64,000 nucleotides of DNA from Marinomonas transparens (GCF_016463975.1 NZ_JAEMNX010000021.1:1-64000); one strand, 5' to 3'. Numbered from the stretch's first letter, positions 25,795 to 36,639 are shown. The notes: generated from the sequence alone by a model not told the origin. Translations and numbers: made by a program.

Positions 25795-27603
25795 ATGCGC
25801 CTAACTGTTCTACTGCTTTTGTTTTTCATTCAACATGCGGCCTATGCTTTCACTTTCGCCCCAGCAAGCAGTTTTGATACACCAGAATTTTTATCGGCTG
25901 ACCAAGCCTTTCAACTGTCTGTTTCTTCCCCTCAAGAGGGGAAAATAACAGCAAAGTGGTTAATCAGCGAAGGTTATTATTTATACCAAAAACAGTTCTC
26001 TCTCTCTGGCGAACAGGCCAATAAATTACATTTTGCGCCTTTTCCTTCTGGAGAAACAAACACAGATGAGTATTACGGTCAGGTCACCGTTTATCGTCAT
26101 CAACTTAGCCTAGCCATTTATTACGATATAAACTTACCTGCTGGCACTAAGATCAATGCCATTCTGTCGTATCAAGGCTGTGCAGACAAAGGCCTTTGCT
26201 ATCCTCCGCAAAAGTCGCCTATCCAGTTTACCGTTCCACCACCGCCTGCTTCCACAACAATACCGGCAGAAAAGGCTATAGAAAACAATGCCACAGGGTT
26301 CAAGCTTTCTCCCTCGGAAGCAAGCCATGTAAGCCAACTTCTTAGCTCAGCCAATTTATGGACAAGCTTGGCGACTATTTTCGGCCTTGGCCTACTGTTG
26401 TCATTCACCCCCTGTGTTTTACCCATGGTGCCTATCGTCAGCGCTATCGTTGTAGGTACACGAGATTCAAAACTTGGCTCCTTTTACTACAGCCTGATCT
26501 ATGTACTCGGCATGGCATTCACCTATGCTGCCATTGGAGCATTGGTCGGGACATTTGGTTCCCAGCTAAATTTACAAGCCCAGCTACAAAACCCCATATT
26601 ACTTGTCATCAGTGCTGCGCTATTTGTCGCTCTCGCTTTAGCCATGTTCGGTGTCTATGAATTACACCTGCCCAGCGCTTGGCAAAGCCGCCTGCAAGCA
26701 TCAGCAAATATATCTAGCTCACCGTGGAAATCCAGTCTTAGTACTTTCCTAGCAGGTGTCTTTTCTACACTGGTCGTTTCACCCTGTATTTCAGCCCCCC
26801 TCGCTGGCATTCTGCTTTATATTAGTAGCCAAGGTCATGCTGGTTATGGTGCTTTGATGTTATTTATCATGGCCTTAGGCATGGGAATACCCTTGCTTAT
26901 GGTTGGTCTGTTTGGCCCAAGAATTTTACCGAAGAACGGCGAATGGTTAACCGACATCAAAACCCTCATGGGATTTGGTTTGCTTGGTGTCGCCATTTGG
27001 CTGATTACCCGCTGGTTACCAGCCAGTAGTCATCTGTTTCTTTGGGGAGGATTGGCCTTTGCCATCAGTGGTTACTTTATTCATCGAGCCTATTCCTGCT
27101 CATCGCATCCAGTGCGCTGGTTTTTAGCACTCGCTTGCTTTGCCATCGGCATTATCGAATTTGCAGGTGCGGCGGCAGGTGGTACAAAACCATTAGTTCC
27201 CTTAAGCAAACTCTTCTCTTCAGCAAACAGTACACAACAAAACTTATTTAATGCCAACATCACCAGTCTGGATGAGCTACAAGCCTTAATCGATCAAGCA
27301 GATACTAGACCCATTGTATTAGACCTTTATGCTGACTGGTGTATCAGCTGTAAGATTCTCGAAGACGAGGTATTTCGCGCCCCTGACGTATCTCCTCTAC
27401 TTAATCAAGTAAGACTTGTTAGGGTCGATGTCACCAAGAATTCAGCCGATAACCAAGCATTTATGGCCAAGTTCAATCTATTTGGGCCTCCATCTTTAGT
27501 CTTTTTAGACCCTCAAGGGAAAGAGAGAAAAGAGCTTACTTTAATCGGTGAACCCAACAAAAATCAGGTAATCAATAGGCTTAAGCTTATTGGCGAGCCA
27601 TAA
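25795..27603 (+). CDS. dsbD: Thiol:disulfide interchange protein DsbD
   Basis: Carries electrons from cytosolic thioredoxin across the inner membrane to periplasmic DsbC and DsbG and to cytochrome c maturation. Signal peptide 1-18; N-terminal periplasmic domain with the redox pair C129/C135; eight-helix core with the membrane cysteines in TPCVLPMVP and SPCISAPLAG; C-terminal thioredoxin domain with WCISC (C516/C519). I start it at ATG 25795; the longer frame would precede the signal peptide with 23 unlikely residues. It lies upstream of accB, as in Pseudomonas, but without aroQ between. The 271-bp gap 27604-27874 holds no gene. Confidence 0.94.
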   Translation: MRLTVLLLLFFIQHAAYAFTFAPASSFDTPEFLSADQAFQLSVSSPQEGKITAKWLISEGYYLYQKQFSLSGEQANKLHFAPFPSGETNTDEYYGQVTVYRHQLSLAIYYDINLPAGTKINAILSYQGCADKGLCYPPQKSPIQFTVPPPPASTTIPAEKAIENNATGFKLSPSEASHVSQLLSSANLWTSLATIFGLGLLLSFTPCVLPMVPIVSAIVVGTRDSKLGSFYYSLIYVLGMAFTYAAIGALVGTFGSQLNLQAQLQNPILLVISAALFVALALAMFGVYELHLPSAWQSRLQASANISSSPWKSSLSTFLAGVFSTLVVSPCISAPLAGILLYISSQGHAGYGALMLFIMALGMGIPLLMVGLFGPRILPKNGEWLTDIKTLMGFGLLGVAIWLITRWLPASSHLFLWGGLAFAISGYFIHRAYSCSSHPVRWFLALACFAIGIIEFAGAAAGGTKPLVPLSKLFSSANSTQQNLFNANITSLDELQALIDQADTRPIVLDLYADWCISCKILEDEVFRAPDVSPLLNQVRLVRVDVTKNSADNQAFMAKFNLFGPPSLVFLDPQGKERKELTLIGEPNKNQVINRLKLIGEP

Positions 27604-27874
27604 AACCAACAGAAAAAAACAAAGGGTTTACAAGAGATTGTTTTTTGACCATAGATGATGTTTTCATGTTTTTTCACAGCAAAACTGGACAATATCCCGC
27701 TTTTTATTGATAATTTCGCTTTACGGGCTTTCACATTTTTAATTATAGGAAAGCTTTGGTTTGTTTTAAGCGCCAGCTTTGCCATAAAGCAATTTTCACA
27801 GCGCGCCCAAATTATAAAAGACCAGTGACGTTTTAACTCATTGGGAAACTGATACTGACAAGAAGAGAGTAATC

Positions 27875-28315
27875 ATGGACATTCGTAAAATTAAAAAATT
27901 GATCGAGCTTTTGGAAGAATCCAACGTCTACGAGATCGAAATCAAGGAAGGTGAAGAAGCGGTTCGTATCAGCCGAGGTGGTGCTCCAGTTCAAATGGCA
28001 CCACAAATGGTTGCCGCCCCTGCTGCACCAGCGCCTCAAGCAGCGCCTGCTGCCACTCCAGAAGCGCCAGCCGCAGTAACAGGCCATACAGTGAACTCAC
28101 CTATGGTCGGCACTTATTACAAATCTTCTGCACCAGGTGCTAAGTCTTTTGTTGAAGTTGGACAAAAGGTTAATGTTGGCGACACGATTTGTATTGTTGA
28201 AGCAATGAAAATGATGAACCAAATTGAAGCCGATAAAGCCGGCACCATTGGCGCTATTCTTGTTGAAGACGGCGAACCAGTCGAATTTGATCAGCCACTT
28301 GTTTCCATCATTTAA
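27875..28315 (+). CDS. accB: Biotin carboxyl carrier protein of acetyl-CoA carboxylase
   Basis: Carries carboxybiotin in the first step of fatty acid synthesis. 146 residues: an N-terminal helical domain, an Ala/Pro-rich linker (about 50-70), and a biotinyl domain with [12 protein letters not shown], biotin on K112. A good ribosome site (AGAAGAGAG) precedes the ATG. Forms an operon with accC 21 bp downstream. Confidence 0.97.
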   Translation: MDIRKIKKLIELLEESNVYEIEIKEGEEAVRISRGGAPVQMAPQMVAAPAAPAPQAAPAATPEAPAAVTGHTVNSPMVGTYYKSSAPGAKSFVEVGQKVNVGDTICIVEAMKMMNQIEADKAGTIGAILVEDGEPVEFDQPLVSII

Positions 28316-28336
28316 TTCACATCAATAGGTTTCATC

Positions 28337-29677
28337 ATGCTTGATAAGGTATTGATTGCTAACCGAGGCGAAATCGCGTTACGTATTTTACGTGCGTGTA
28401 AAGAACTCGGTATCAAAACCGTTGCGGTTCACTCTAAAATTGACCGCGACCTACTTCACGTTCGCCTAGCAGACGAGTCCATCTGTATTGGACCGAACCC
28501 TTCCGCACAAAGCTATTTAAACATTCCTGCCATTATTAGTGCGGCAGAAATCACAGACACCTCAGCCATTCATCCGGGCTACGGTTTTCTTGCAGAAAAT
28601 GCGGACTTTGCGGAACAAGTTGAAAACTCTGGTTTTGCTTTCATCGGCCCGAAAGCCGAAACCATTCGCCTAATGGGTGACAAGGTTTCTGCAATCAAAG
28701 CGATGAAAGAAGCAGGCGTACCAACCGTTCCTGGTTCCAATGGCCCTGTACCAAGCGACCCAGATGAATGTCTACGGGTTGCCCAAGAAATCGGTTTCCC
28801 AGTAATCGTCAAAGCCGCCGCAGGTGGTGGTGGCCGTGGTATGCGTGTGGTTCACAACGAAGCCAGCCTACTTAAATCAATCAGTATTACCCAGTCTGAA
28901 GCGGGTTCTTACTTCGGTGACAGCACGGTTTACATGGAGAAATTCCTACAAAACCCTCGCCACGTTGAAGTTCAAGTACTGGCGGATGGCCAAGGCAATG
29001 CGGTTCACCTTTATGATCGTGACTGTTCATTACAACGTCGCCATCAAAAAGTATTAGAAGAAGCACCAGCGCCAATGCTGGATGAAACTTCTCGCCAAGC
29101 TTGTCTTAAAGCCTGTGTCGATGCTTGTATCAAAATCAATTACCGTGGCGCAGGTACCTTTGAGTTCTTGTATGAAGATGGTGGTTTCTACTTTATCGAA
29201 ATGAATACTCGTGTTCAGGTAGAGCATCCGGTAACCGAAATGGTTACGGGTGTGGACATAGTAAAAGAGCAGCTACGTATTGCTAGCGGCCTTCCACTGT
29301 CATTAAAACAGGAAGACATTAAGCTAAACGGTCACGCGGTTGAAGCTCGTATCAATGCAGAAGACTCTAAAACCTTCATGCCAAGCCCGGGTAAAGTGGA
29401 TTACTTCCACGCGCCAGGTGGTATGGGTGTTCGTGTCGACTCTCATTTATACAGTGGTTACTCGGTTCCACCGACTTATGATTCTATGATTGCTAAAATC
29501 ATTTGTCATGCTCCAGACCGTACCGCTGCACTAAAACGCCTATCTGGTGCGCTAGATGAGACTTTCATTGATGGAATCAAAACCAATATTGATCTCCAGA
29601 AAGACCTAGCGAATGATGCCAACTTCATTGCTGGTGGTGTAAATATCCATTATTTGGAGAAAAAGCTCGGCTTGTAA
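28337..29677 (+). CDS. accC: Biotin carboxylase subunit of acetyl-CoA carboxylase
   Basis: Carboxylates the biotin on AccB with ATP and bicarbonate. 446 residues with the ATP-grasp fold: [12 protein letters not shown] glycine loop, EEAPAPM, and the catalytic [16 protein letters not shown] segment. Ends in a long perfect terminator, so accBC form a two-gene unit. Confidence 0.97.
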   Translation: MLDKVLIANRGEIALRILRACKELGIKTVAVHSKIDRDLLHVRLADESICIGPNPSAQSYLNIPAIISAAEITDTSAIHPGYGFLAENADFAEQVENSGFAFIGPKAETIRLMGDKVSAIKAMKEAGVPTVPGSNGPVPSDPDECLRVAQEIGFPVIVKAAAGGGGRGMRVVHNEASLLKSISITQSEAGSYFGDSTVYMEKFLQNPRHVEVQVLADGQGNAVHLYDRDCSLQRRHQKVLEEAPAPMLDETSRQACLKACVDACIKINYRGAGTFEFLYEDGGFYFIEMNTRVQVEHPVTEMVTGVDIVKEQLRIASGLPLSLKQEDIKLNGHAVEARINAEDSKTFMPSPGKVDYFHAPGGMGVRVDSHLYSGYSVPPTYDSMIAKIICHAPDRTAALKRLSGALDETFIDGIKTNIDLQKDLANDANFIAGGVNIHYLEKKLGL

Positions 29678-29700
29678 TCATCCGCCATTAAGCTTTTGTT

Positions 29701-29740
29701 TTGTCTCTAGCGATACGTTAAATCGCTAGAGACAATTATT
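29701..29740 (+). terminator. Terminator after accBC
   Basis: TTGTCTCTAGCGAT (29701-29714) and ATCGCTAGAGACAA (29722-29735) form a perfect 14-bp stem with a 7-nt loop, followed by TTATTT. Confidence 0.85.
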
Positions 29741-29806
29741 TCTACTCGCGTACCATCCCAAGCTTCGCTATCCTATTCCCTGTTTGTTTATAGTTGGACT
29801 CCATTT

Positions 29807-30697
29807 ATGCCTTGGCTTCAAATACGTATCCATACGACACCTGATCACATTCCCGCTTTCGAAGACACATTGCTTGAATGCGGCGCCATGGTTGTCACCT
29901 TCGAAGATGTTCATGATGATCCAGTATACGAGCCTGAGCTCAACACCACGCCATTATGGAATAATACCAAGCTCACAGGTCTCTTTGAGGCCGATGCTGA
30001 TATAGAACACATTCGCTCAGCCGTTCAACAAAAGGCCGAGTCGTTGGGTGCAACAAACATTGATTTGAAAATAGAAATTCTTGAAGATAAAGACTGGGAA
30101 AGAGAGTGGATGGACAACTACCATCCCATTCAATTTGGTGAACGCCTCTGGGTTTGCCCAAGCTGGCGCGAAGTACCGGATGAAAATGCCATTACCCTAA
30201 TGCTCGACCCAGGTCTCGCTTTTGGTACAGGTACTCATCCGACGACAGCCCTGTGCTTGCAATGGCTAGATTCAATCGATTGCAACAACAAAACCATCAT
30301 AGACTATGGCTGTGGCTCTGGCATTCTTGGTATTGCTGGGCTATTACTGGGCGCGAATAATATGGTGGGTATCGATATTGACCCGCAAGCCGTTCAAGCG
30401 ACACAGGCAAACGCTGAGCGAAACAATATAGAAGCAAACCGCATCGAGGTAAAACTACCGCCTTATGAATCTGATCTACAGGCAGATATTGTAGTGGCAA
30501 ACATTTTGGCTGGTCCACTCGCCCAATTGGCACCAACCATTTCTGCCCTTGTTAAAACAGGGGGGCAGCTGGCACTTTCTGGTATATTGGCAAATCAAGC
30601 AAAAGAAGTACTTGATGCATACCAAGAGTGGTTTACCCTAGACTCCATAACCGAAAAAGAAGAATGGGTTCGTATTGTCGGCACCAAATTTGCGTAA
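29807..30697 (+). CDS. prmA: Ribosomal protein L11 methyltransferase
   Basis: Trimethylates several amino groups of ribosomal protein L11 using SAM. The 296-residue protein has the PrmA N-terminal L11-recognition domain and, from about residue 163, the SAM motif DYGCGSGILGIAG; FGTGTHPTT and VANILAGPL are further family motifs. Position after accBC matches Pseudomonas gene order. Confidence 0.95.
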   Translation: MPWLQIRIHTTPDHIPAFEDTLLECGAMVVTFEDVHDDPVYEPELNTTPLWNNTKLTGLFEADADIEHIRSAVQQKAESLGATNIDLKIEILEDKDWEREWMDNYHPIQFGERLWVCPSWREVPDENAITLMLDPGLAFGTGTHPTTALCLQWLDSIDCNNKTIIDYGCGSGILGIAGLLLGANNMVGIDIDPQAVQATQANAERNNIEANRIEVKLPPYESDLQADIVVANILAGPLAQLAPTISALVKTGGQLALSGILANQAKEVLDAYQEWFTLDSITEKEEWVRIVGTKFA

Positions 30698-30744
30698 TAT
30701 TGTCACTCATACAGCATAGAATTTAGAAGGAAGGCACACCCCAA

Positions 30745-31929
30745 ATGGCTAATAGCTTAATCACACGTTGTCCAAAATGTTCCACTGCATTTCGTGTCAG
30801 CGACGAAGCATTGAGCATGGCCAAGGGGAAAGTGCGATGCGGTCAATGCTTCCATATCTTTGATGCACAAAAAGCGATCAACGAGAAACAAGCCAAAAAT
30901 AACGAAAAACAGACACAAGCCACAACAAGAGAAGAGGCGACACCGGCTTCCGAGTCAGCCAAAAAGACTAACAAGACAGACAGCAATGCTCAATTTGATA
31001 CTCGCCTCGCTCCTGTCAGTCAGGACGACATTAATCCAGAATGGCTGCATACCTTATTCAAGGACGACGATTTAACTTCGCCCGGTCAAACTAAATCTCA
31101 AGACGATGCTCAAGTAACCCCCTCTCAAGAAAATAGAAAAATAGAAGAACCTGCGCCTTGGGAAGTAGAACTTGCAGAGGTAGAAGCAGCACTTAATTCA
31201 ACCTCCAGCCCTCTACCTATACATAAAGAAGCAAAAACGGCTCCCACAGCTTATAGAACCCCAAAAAAAGCACCTGAGCCTGAACCAGATTATATGGTTG
31301 CACTGCACTCCTTAGCCCAATCAGCTTCGGAGCAAGCTCGCCCTTCGAATAGAGAAAGCCAGCACACCATTCTTGAGCAACTATCTGCCCAAGATAACCT
31401 CGCGCCGTTACTCGATGAAAACAAGACTTCGAAGCAACACCCTTTACGCTGGTTATGGACATTGGGCACACTTCTGGGATTAATCGTATTGGCTAGCCAA
31501 GTAGCCGAGCACTTTTTCGATCAAGGTAGTCGCTCTACCAATTTCAGAGCAATTTACCGAACAATCTGTACCTACTCAGGCTGTAACCTGCCTAGGTTCG
31601 AAGATGTCAGTGCCATTAGCATTCAAAATGTACGAGTACAAAGCCATCCATCAATACCTAATACTCTGCTGGTTAATGCCATCATTACTAACACCACCCC
31701 CTTTTCACAGCCTATGCCTAAAATTGCATTGGAATTCTTTGACCTCAATGGCGCACCAGTCGCCGCTAGACTCTTTGCTCCCAGCAGTTATCTGCATAAG
31801 GATTTTCTTGATATCACCTATATGCCGCCCAATACTCCAATCCACTTGGTCATTCCTATCCAAGACCCTGGAGCCCGTGCAGTAACACATCAGCTTAGAG
31901 CTTTTCCAACAGACACGCGTTCTTACTAA
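30745..31929 (+). CDS. Zinc-ribbon and DUF3426 domain membrane protein
   Basis: 394 residues in three parts: an MJ0042-type zinc ribbon (C9, C12, C32, C35), a long acidic, low-complexity linker, a single membrane helix (about 235-255), and a C-terminal DUF3426 domain. A soluble zinc finger joined to a periplasmic domain suggests a sensor or scaffold, but function is unknown. It lies between prmA and dusB as in pseudomonads. Confidence 0.85.
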   Translation: MANSLITRCPKCSTAFRVSDEALSMAKGKVRCGQCFHIFDAQKAINEKQAKNNEKQTQATTREEATPASESAKKTNKTDSNAQFDTRLAPVSQDDINPEWLHTLFKDDDLTSPGQTKSQDDAQVTPSQENRKIEEPAPWEVELAEVEAALNSTSSPLPIHKEAKTAPTAYRTPKKAPEPEPDYMVALHSLAQSASEQARPSNRESQHTILEQLSAQDNLAPLLDENKTSKQHPLRWLWTLGTLLGLIVLASQVAEHFFDQGSRSTNFRAIYRTICTYSGCNLPRFEDVSAISIQNVRVQSHPSIPNTLLVNAIITNTTPFSQPMPKIALEFFDLNGAPVAARLFAPSSYLHKDFLDITYMPPNTPIHLVIPIQDPGARAVTHQLRAFPTDTRSY

Positions 31930-32167
31930 AGATCACCCAAAACGACTTTGCTCAATAAAACTGTGTTAAAAATCGATTCAAAATACGTATTTAATAAGAT
32001 AACGCTGGCTAGACATCCTGCGTCGCCCTGACATTGCCCCCATCTAACGGCCCTCTTCTAGTCATTGTTTTTTGCCTTATCTTTGTTTACTGGCTTTTGC
32101 GATGGGCTCTTTTAGGACTTAGGACAAAAAAAGAACAAAAAATAGTCAATTTTTAGTCTGTCAAGAC

Positions 32168-32205
32168 TTCAAAAACAACGCTTGCCTAGGTATTATTCAC
32201 GCCCG
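32168..32205 (+). promoter_or_regulatory. Candidate stringent-type promoter of dusB-fis
   Basis: TTCAAA (32168-32173), a 17-bp spacer and TATTAT (32191-32196), then a C/G-rich discriminator CACGCCCGCTCG. GC-rich discriminators mark ppGpp-sensitive promoters such as that of fis in enteric bacteria. The rest of the 31930-32255 gap is AT-rich and shows no gene. Confidence 0.45.
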
Positions 32206-32255
32206 CTCGACACTGTCGCCGATCTTTAACATTCGATTCAGTATTCAGGAACATC

Positions 32256-33224
32256 ATGGCATTTGCTATTGGCCCATATTGCGTTGACAAACCAGTGATA
32301 CTTGCCCCTATGGCAGGCGTGACTGATTTGCCTTTTCGCCGCCTTTGCCATGATCAAGGAGCCGGTTTGGTGGTCTCCGAGATGGTCACCTCGGACGTTC
32401 GCCTATGGAACTCGACAAAAAGCCGCCATCGTTTAATACACGATATGGAAGTCTCACCAAGGTCCGTTCAAATCGCTGGAGGCGACCCTATAATGATGGC
32501 TGAAGCCGCTCAACAAAATGTTGAATTAGGCGCACAAATCATCGATATCAATATGGGTTGCCCTGCCAAAAAAGTATGCAATAAAGCCGCTGGCTCTGCG
32601 CTGCTTAAAGACGAAGCTCTGGTTCGTGAAATACTAGAATCTGTTGTGAATAGTGTCTCTGTGCCTGTTACGTTAAAAATTCGTACAGGTTGGAGTCAAG
32701 ATCAAAAAAATGGCCTTACCATTGCCAAGATGGCAGAAAATATTGGCATCCAAGCATTAGCCATTCACGGACGAACACGGGAATGTAAATTCCAAGGTCA
32801 CGCGGAATACGACACCATCGCGGAAATCAAACATCATTTGAGCATTCCTATTTTTGCAAATGGGGACATCAAAGATGCGCCATCAGCCAAATATGTTAAA
32901 GACTATACGAACGCTGATGGCATCATGATCGGACGAGCGGCACAAGGTCGTCCATGGATATTCCGGGAAATCAATCACTATTTGCAGACAAATGAATTGT
33001 TAGCTCCACCCTCTTTATCAGAGGTAAGACAGATGGTTACCAACCATGTAAAAGCCTTGCACCAATTTTATGGTGATTACCTTGGTGTGCGTATAGCTCG
33101 CAAACACGTTGGTTGGTATTTGCAAACGTTAGCGGATAAAACACAATTTCGTAGCTTGTTTAATCGTATTGATAATACGCAGCAGCAACTCGATCAATTA
33201 GACGAATTTTTTGTTTGCCAATAG
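32256..33224 (+). CDS. dusB: tRNA-dihydrouridine synthase B
   Basis: Reduces specific uridines in the tRNA D-loop with FMN and NADPH. The 322-residue TIM-barrel protein has LAPMAGVTDLPFRRLC at the N-terminus, the catalytic Cys in NMGCPAKKVCNKAAGSALL, and HGRTREC in the FMN site. Upstream partner of fis, an arrangement shared across gammaproteobacteria. Confidence 0.95.
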   Translation: MAFAIGPYCVDKPVILAPMAGVTDLPFRRLCHDQGAGLVVSEMVTSDVRLWNSTKSRHRLIHDMEVSPRSVQIAGGDPIMMAEAAQQNVELGAQIIDINMGCPAKKVCNKAAGSALLKDEALVREILESVVNSVSVPVTLKIRTGWSQDQKNGLTIAKMAENIGIQALAIHGRTRECKFQGHAEYDTIAEIKHHLSIPIFANGDIKDAPSAKYVKDYTNADGIMIGRAAQGRPWIFREINHYLQTNELLAPPSLSEVRQMVTNHVKALHQFYGDYLGVRIARKHVGWYLQTLADKTQFRSLFNRIDNTQQQLDQLDEFFVCQ

Positions 33225-33309
33225 GCAAACAAACCTTGTACTTAGGCTCTTAAAGAAAGAATTGAAAAAGCCAATAGGCGATTTGGATTCTATCAATAAG
33301 CACTAATAA

Positions 33310-33618
33310 ATGGTTAGCTTTAAACTAGAAGGTCATTCTGTGGTAGAACAAACTAATACTCCAACATTTCAAGCGGCTTCTTCAGAACAGTCACAAACTC
33401 TTCGTGGCAATGTTGAAAAAGCATTACAAAACTATTTCACTCATCTTGATGGACAACCTGCCACTGATTTATATCAGTTAGTATTAGCTGAGGTTGAGGC
33501 ACCTTTGCTAGAGTCTGTAATGAGCTATACAAAAGATAATCAAACAAAAGCGTCATCCATCCTCGGCCTAAACCGAGGCACACTGCGCAAAAAGCTAAAG
33601 CAATACGGCATGCTATAG
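33310..33618 (+). CDS. fis: DNA-binding protein Fis
   Basis: A nucleoid-associated bending protein and growth-phase regulator. The C-terminal [23 protein letters not shown] is nearly identical to the enteric protein. Start is uncertain: ATG 33310 gives 102 residues but has no ribosome site, whereas in-frame GTG 33340 has AGAAGG seven bases upstream and gives a 92-residue protein beginning VVEQ, closer to enteric Fis. I list the longer frame. Downstream of dusB, ended by a strong terminator. Confidence 0.93.
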   Translation: MVSFKLEGHSVVEQTNTPTFQAASSEQSQTLRGNVEKALQNYFTHLDGQPATDLYQLVLAEVEAPLLESVMSYTKDNQTKASSILGLNRGTLRKKLKQYGML

Positions 33619-33626
33619 CAAACAGG

Positions 33627-33651
33627 AAAAAGGGCGAATACGCCCTTTTTT
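33627..33651 (+). terminator. Terminator after fis
   Basis: AAAAAGGGCG, loop AATA, CGCCCTTTTTT: a short GC stem with a T run, 9 bp after the fis stop. Confidence 0.9.
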
Positions 33652-33700
33652 CGTTTTAACTTCCCCTTGTTAAACCAGCTCTAAAAATATTGTGAGAACC

Positions 33701-35281
33701 ATGATGGCAAATCAAAACACAGTCACTCCAATCAAACGCGCTCTAATCAGTGTTTCCGACAAAACAGGCATAGTCGAATTCGCTCGCGAACTAACGACTA
33801 AAGGCGTTGAGATCCTTTCGACTGGTGGTACCTACCGCCTTTTATTGGATAATAACGTTAAGGCAACAGAAGTATCCGATTACACAGGTTTTCCTGAAAT
33901 GATGGACGGACGTGTAAAAACCTTACACCCTAAAATTCATGGTGGCATTCTGGGTCGTCGCGACATCGATGGCGCTATCATGGAAGAACACGGCATTGAT
34001 CAAATTGATATGGTGGTGGTTAACCTTTACCCATTCGAAGCGACCATTGAACGCCCTGATTGTGATTTGCCAATGGCCATTGAAAACATCGATATCGGTG
34101 GGCCAACCATGGTTCGCTCTGCTGCCAAAAACCATAAAGATGTCGCTATCGTGGTCTCCCCATCCAACTATGAGGAGATCTTAGCAGCCCTTAACAATGA
34201 TGGCGGCCTAACGCTTGAGCAACGCTTTGACCTTGCAGTAAAGGCCTTCGAGCACACTTCTCACTACGATGGTGCTATTGCTAACTTCCTAGGTAAAAAG
34301 GTCAAGGGTGGTAGCGAAGATTTCGCACGTACTTTTAATCTGCAATTCAATAAGCAAGAAGAAATGCGTTACGGCGAAAACCCTCACCAAAAAGCCGCTT
34401 TTTATGTAGAAGCCAACCCACAAGAAGCATCCATTAGTACAGCGAAGCAAATTCAAGGCAAAGCCCTGTCCTACAATAACATTGCCGATACTGATGCTGC
34501 CCTTGAGTGCGTTAAAAGCTTCGACAAGCCTGCTTGTGTGATTGTTAAGCATGCCAACCCATGTGGTGTAGCAACTGCCGCTTCTCAACTAGCCGCTTAT
34601 GATCTTGCTTTCCAAACGGATCCAACCTCTGCATTTGGCGGTATCATTGCTTTCAACCAAGAACTAGACGCACCAACAGCGCAAGCTATTGTTGATCGTC
34701 AGTTCGTTGAAGTTATCATTGCGCCAAGCGTCAGCAAAGAAGCCGCCGCGATAGTGGCAGCCAAACAAAATGTTCGCCTACTTGAGTGTGGTCAGTGGTC
34801 AACGGAAAAATCAGCAGCCCTAGACTTCAAACGTGTTAATGGTGGCCTACTAGTACAAGATCGTGATGATGGTTTAATTACACGGGATGATTTAAAAATC
34901 GTCTCTAAGCGCCAACCAAGCGAAGCCGAGTTAACCGATTTACTATTTGCCTGGAAAGTCGCCAAATTCGTTAAATCAAATGCTATTGTCTACGCCAAAG
35001 CAGAGCAAACGATTGGTGTGGGCGCTGGTCAAATGAGCCGCGTATACAGTGCAAAAATTGCAGGCATTAAAGCCGCCGACGAAAACCTAGAAGTAATAGG
35101 GTCAGTAATGGCATCTGACGCCTTCTTCCCATTCCGTGATGGTATCGACGCTGCAGCTAAAGCTGGCATTACCGCAGTCATCCAACCTGGAGGCTCTATG
35201 CGTGACGAAGAAGTCATTGCGGCAGCAAATGAAGCCGGTATGGCCATGGTATTTACTGGCATGCGCCACTTCCGCCACTAA
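33701..35281 (+). CDS. purH: Bifunctional AICAR transformylase/IMP cyclohydrolase
   Basis: The last two steps of IMP synthesis. The N-terminal cyclohydrolase domain begins [15 protein letters not shown] and contains [10 protein letters not shown] and [20 protein letters not shown]; the C-terminal transformylase has KHANPCG and ends [15 protein letters not shown]. About 526 residues, the normal length. Start is ATG 33701 (GAGAA upstream) and not the GTG at 33692. Operon with purD 41 bp downstream. Confidence 0.96.
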   Translation: MMANQNTVTPIKRALISVSDKTGIVEFARELTTKGVEILSTGGTYRLLLDNNVKATEVSDYTGFPEMMDGRVKTLHPKIHGGILGRRDIDGAIMEEHGIDQIDMVVVNLYPFEATIERPDCDLPMAIENIDIGGPTMVRSAAKNHKDVAIVVSPSNYEEILAALNNDGGLTLEQRFDLAVKAFEHTSHYDGAIANFLGKKVKGGSEDFARTFNLQFNKQEEMRYGENPHQKAAFYVEANPQEASISTAKQIQGKALSYNNIADTDAALECVKSFDKPACVIVKHANPCGVATAASQLAAYDLAFQTDPTSAFGGIIAFNQELDAPTAQAIVDRQFVEVIIAPSVSKEAAAIVAAKQNVRLLECGQWSTEKSAALDFKRVNGGLLVQDRDDGLITRDDLKIVSKRQPSEAELTDLLFAWKVAKFVKSNAIVYAKAEQTIGVGAGQMSRVYSAKIAGIKAADENLEVIGSVMASDAFFPFRDGIDAAAKAGITAVIQPGGSMRDEEVIAAANEAGMAMVFTGMRHFRH

Positions 35282-35322
35282 TAACATCGTCATTAAGCTT
35301 AGCTATATAGGATGAACAAACA

Positions 35323-36609
35323 ATGAAAATTCTTATTATTGGTAACGGTGGCCGTGAACATGCTTTAGCATGGAAGACGGCAGAATCAAAAGATGTAGAT
35401 ATTGTTTTTGTTGCCCCAGGTAACGCTGGCTCAGCGATGGAAAACAAGGTTGAAAACGTTAACATCGGTGTCACTGACGTTGCTGAACTTGTCGCTTTTG
35501 CAAAAAAAGAAAGCATCGATTTGACTATCGTCGGCCCAGAAGCACCACTGGTTATTGGTGTTGTGGATGCCTTTGAAAAAGCCGGGTTAGCTATCTTTGG
35601 CCCAACCGCCGACGCAGCGCAGCTTGAAGGCTCTAAGGCTTTCACCAAGGACTTCCTTGCCCGCCATCAAATCCCAACTGGCGCTTATGCTAATTTCACT
35701 GAAATTGCTCCAGCTGTGGCTTATATCAAACAACAAGGCGCTCCCATCGTTGTTAAAGCCGACGGTTTAGCCGCTGGTAAAGGCGTTATCTTGGCCGAAA
35801 CGGAAGCAGAAGCCATTGCCGCTGTAGAAGACATGCTGCAAGGCAATGCTTTTGGAGATGCCGGTAGTCGCGTTGTCATTGAAGAATTTTTAGTCGGTGA
35901 AGAAGCGAGCTTTATTTGCATGGTGGATGGTGAAACGGTTTTACCAATGGCCACCAGCCAAGACCACAAAGCCCGTGACAATGGTGATAAAGGGCCAAAT
36001 ACCGGAGGCATGGGGGCTTACTCTCCAGCACCCGTTGTCACACCTGAAATTCATGATCGCATTATGAATGAAGTCATCATGCCAACGGTAAAAGGCATGA
36101 ATGATGAAGGTAATCGCTACCGTGGTTTCTTGTATGCTGGTGTCATGGTTGCGGCTGATGGCACTCCAAAAGTGCTTGAATATAACTGCCGTTTTGGTGA
36201 TCCAGAAACACAACCTATCATGATGCGCCTGCGCTCCGACTTAGCTGAAATGTGTTTAGCTGCCGTTAATGGCAAGTTGGATAGCATTGAAGCTGACTGG
36301 GATCCCCGCGCTAGCTTAGGGGTTGTGTTGGCTGCTGGCGGTTACCCTGCTGATTATGTAAAAGGCGATGTGATTTCTGGCTTGCAAATGACACTTCCAG
36401 CCCATCAAAAAGTCTTTCAAGCAGGTACTGCCATGAAAGACGGCCAAGTGGTTACCAATGGCGGACGCGTACTTTGTGCGGTTTCTCTTGGCGATAGCGT
36501 AGCAGAAGCACAAGCTGGTGCTTACCAAGTGGTTGATGGGCTTTCTTGGGATAAGGTTTACTTCCGTACCGACATTGGCCACCGCGCCATTGCTCGCGAG
36601 CAAAAATAA
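35323..36609 (+). CDS. purD: Phosphoribosylamine-glycine ligase
   Basis: The second step of purine synthesis, joining glycine to phosphoribosylamine with ATP. 428 residues with the N-terminal GNGGREHALAWK motif and ATP-grasp signatures KADGLAAGKGV and EYNCRFGDPETQ. Cotranscribed with purH; closed by the terminator at 36640. Confidence 0.97.
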   Translation: MKILIIGNGGREHALAWKTAESKDVDIVFVAPGNAGSAMENKVENVNIGVTDVAELVAFAKKESIDLTIVGPEAPLVIGVVDAFEKAGLAIFGPTADAAQLEGSKAFTKDFLARHQIPTGAYANFTEIAPAVAYIKQQGAPIVVKADGLAAGKGVILAETEAEAIAAVEDMLQGNAFGDAGSRVVIEEFLVGEEASFICMVDGETVLPMATSQDHKARDNGDKGPNTGGMGAYSPAPVVTPEIHDRIMNEVIMPTVKGMNDEGNRYRGFLYAGVMVAADGTPKVLEYNCRFGDPETQPIMMRLRSDLAEMCLAAVNGKLDSIEADWDPRASLGVVLAAGGYPADYVKGDVISGLQMTLPAHQKVFQAGTAMKDGQVVTNGGRVLCAVSLGDSVAEAQAGAYQVVDGLSWDKVYFRTDIGHRAIAREQK

Positions 36610-36639
36610 GTCATCTATCTCAATCTATTCGTAGATAAC

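Noticed and set aside
27793..27817. accBC promoter with TTTTCA and TTATAA
   Set aside because: The spacing is 13 bp, too short to be credible, and no better pair was found.
35253..35648. 131-codon frame antisense to purD
   Set aside because: An Ala/Ser-rich shadow of a highly conserved coding frame.
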